In this document: positions 40,788-40,921 of the stretch, piece after piece
How positions within the stretch are numbered: position 1 is the first letter of the stretch
Layout: each line of letters opens with the position of its first letter
Origin: an uncultured Peptococcaceae bacterium
GTDB taxonomy: Bacteria; Bacillota; Peptococcia; Peptococcales; Peptococcaceae
Length of the DNA: 40,921 nucleotides
Assembly (NCBI GenBank): GCA_937976375.1
Contig: CALJRU010000005.1
Location: forward strand, 1-40,921
Direction: 5' to 3'
Program-made: the position numbers and the translations under genes
Notes under the pieces: generated by a model
The model's input: only the letters and a program-made list of their open reading frames with translations
Database searches by the model: none
Told to the model about the DNA's origin: nothing

Positions 40788-40921
40788 CGTTCTTTCTCCT
40801 ATTTCTGATTTTGTTTTCTAGTTAAATATACTAGGGGGTGGAACCTTCCAACTTAATCATATTGGTATTATGTGTTCGTTTTTAACAACTGTGATTTTTA
40901 AATAAGCTTAAATGTAATACA
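40788..40921. other. AT-rich upstream region of the transsulfuration-type fragment
   Basis: These bases hold the presumed leader of the minus-strand fragment, with a small palindrome GGAACCTTCC near 40842. No complete gene is visible. The base composition differs from the rest of the window. Confidence 0.5.

Noticed and set aside
1..40921. tRNA or rRNA genes
   Set aside because: I saw no cloverleaf-like or rRNA-like sequence in the intergenic regions; a tRNA scan was not possible here.

Overview
The window is a gene-dense bacterial chromosome segment. Strong AAGGAGG-type ribosome binding sites, frequent GTG and TTG starts, a phoH-pgpH-ybeY-era block, an AtpZ/AtpI-led ATP synthase operon and a ComEB-type dCMP deaminase point to a Bacillota (Firmicutes) anaerobe. 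Most genes look to be of medium GC. The 11-subunit complex I operon beside the ATP synthase operon suggests a respiratory or syntrophic lineage such as Peptococcaceae or Negativicutes. The lineage is an inference; no rRNA or tRNA gene is present to settle it.

Layout, left to right. Positions 1-100 hold five copies of a 20-bp tandem repeat that touches the stop codon of an AT-rich AlbA/ATPase-like regulator gene (98-1540). A radical SAM/SPASM maturase-like gene follows (1651-2760). Next is a long minus-strand housekeeping run read from a promoter near 10873-10901: phoH, pgpH, ybeY, era, mgtE, a CPBP protease and rlmD. Three single genes come next: a membrane protein (+), a formate/nitrite-type channel (-) and an alpha/beta hydrolase (+). 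Then comes ung (-). Positions 14872-24861 hold nuoN to nuoA on the minus strand: eleven subunits in the order ABCDHIJKLMN, without nuoE, nuoF or nuoG. After a 586-bp AT-rich gap comes the ATP synthase operon (25448-32721, minus): two small assembly genes, atpB, two c-subunit genes with identical proteins, then atpFHAGDC. wecB lies just upstream of it.

From 34295 the genes are accessory: a dCMP deaminase (+); a tight five-gene minus-strand operon (YbjQ-like, ribbon-helix-helix regulator, DUF1648-type membrane protein, a frameshifted second membrane protein, SPFH protein) behind a promoter with a 21-bp palindrome; a nitroreductase/isochorismatase-family pair (+); a membrane-anchored XRE regulator (+); and an NA37-like nucleoid-associated protein (-). 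The right edge carries the first ~49 codons of brnQ joined head-to-head to the first ~15 codons of an AT-rich transsulfuration-type gene. That is a rearrangement or an assembly chimera.

Functionally, complex I and the ATP synthase make a complete proton (or sodium) circuit: reduced carrier to quinone with ion pumping, then ATP synthesis. The best candidate for an under-described system is the SPFH / DUF1648 / ribbon-helix-helix / YbjQ operon, which appears to control itself through its own palindrome.
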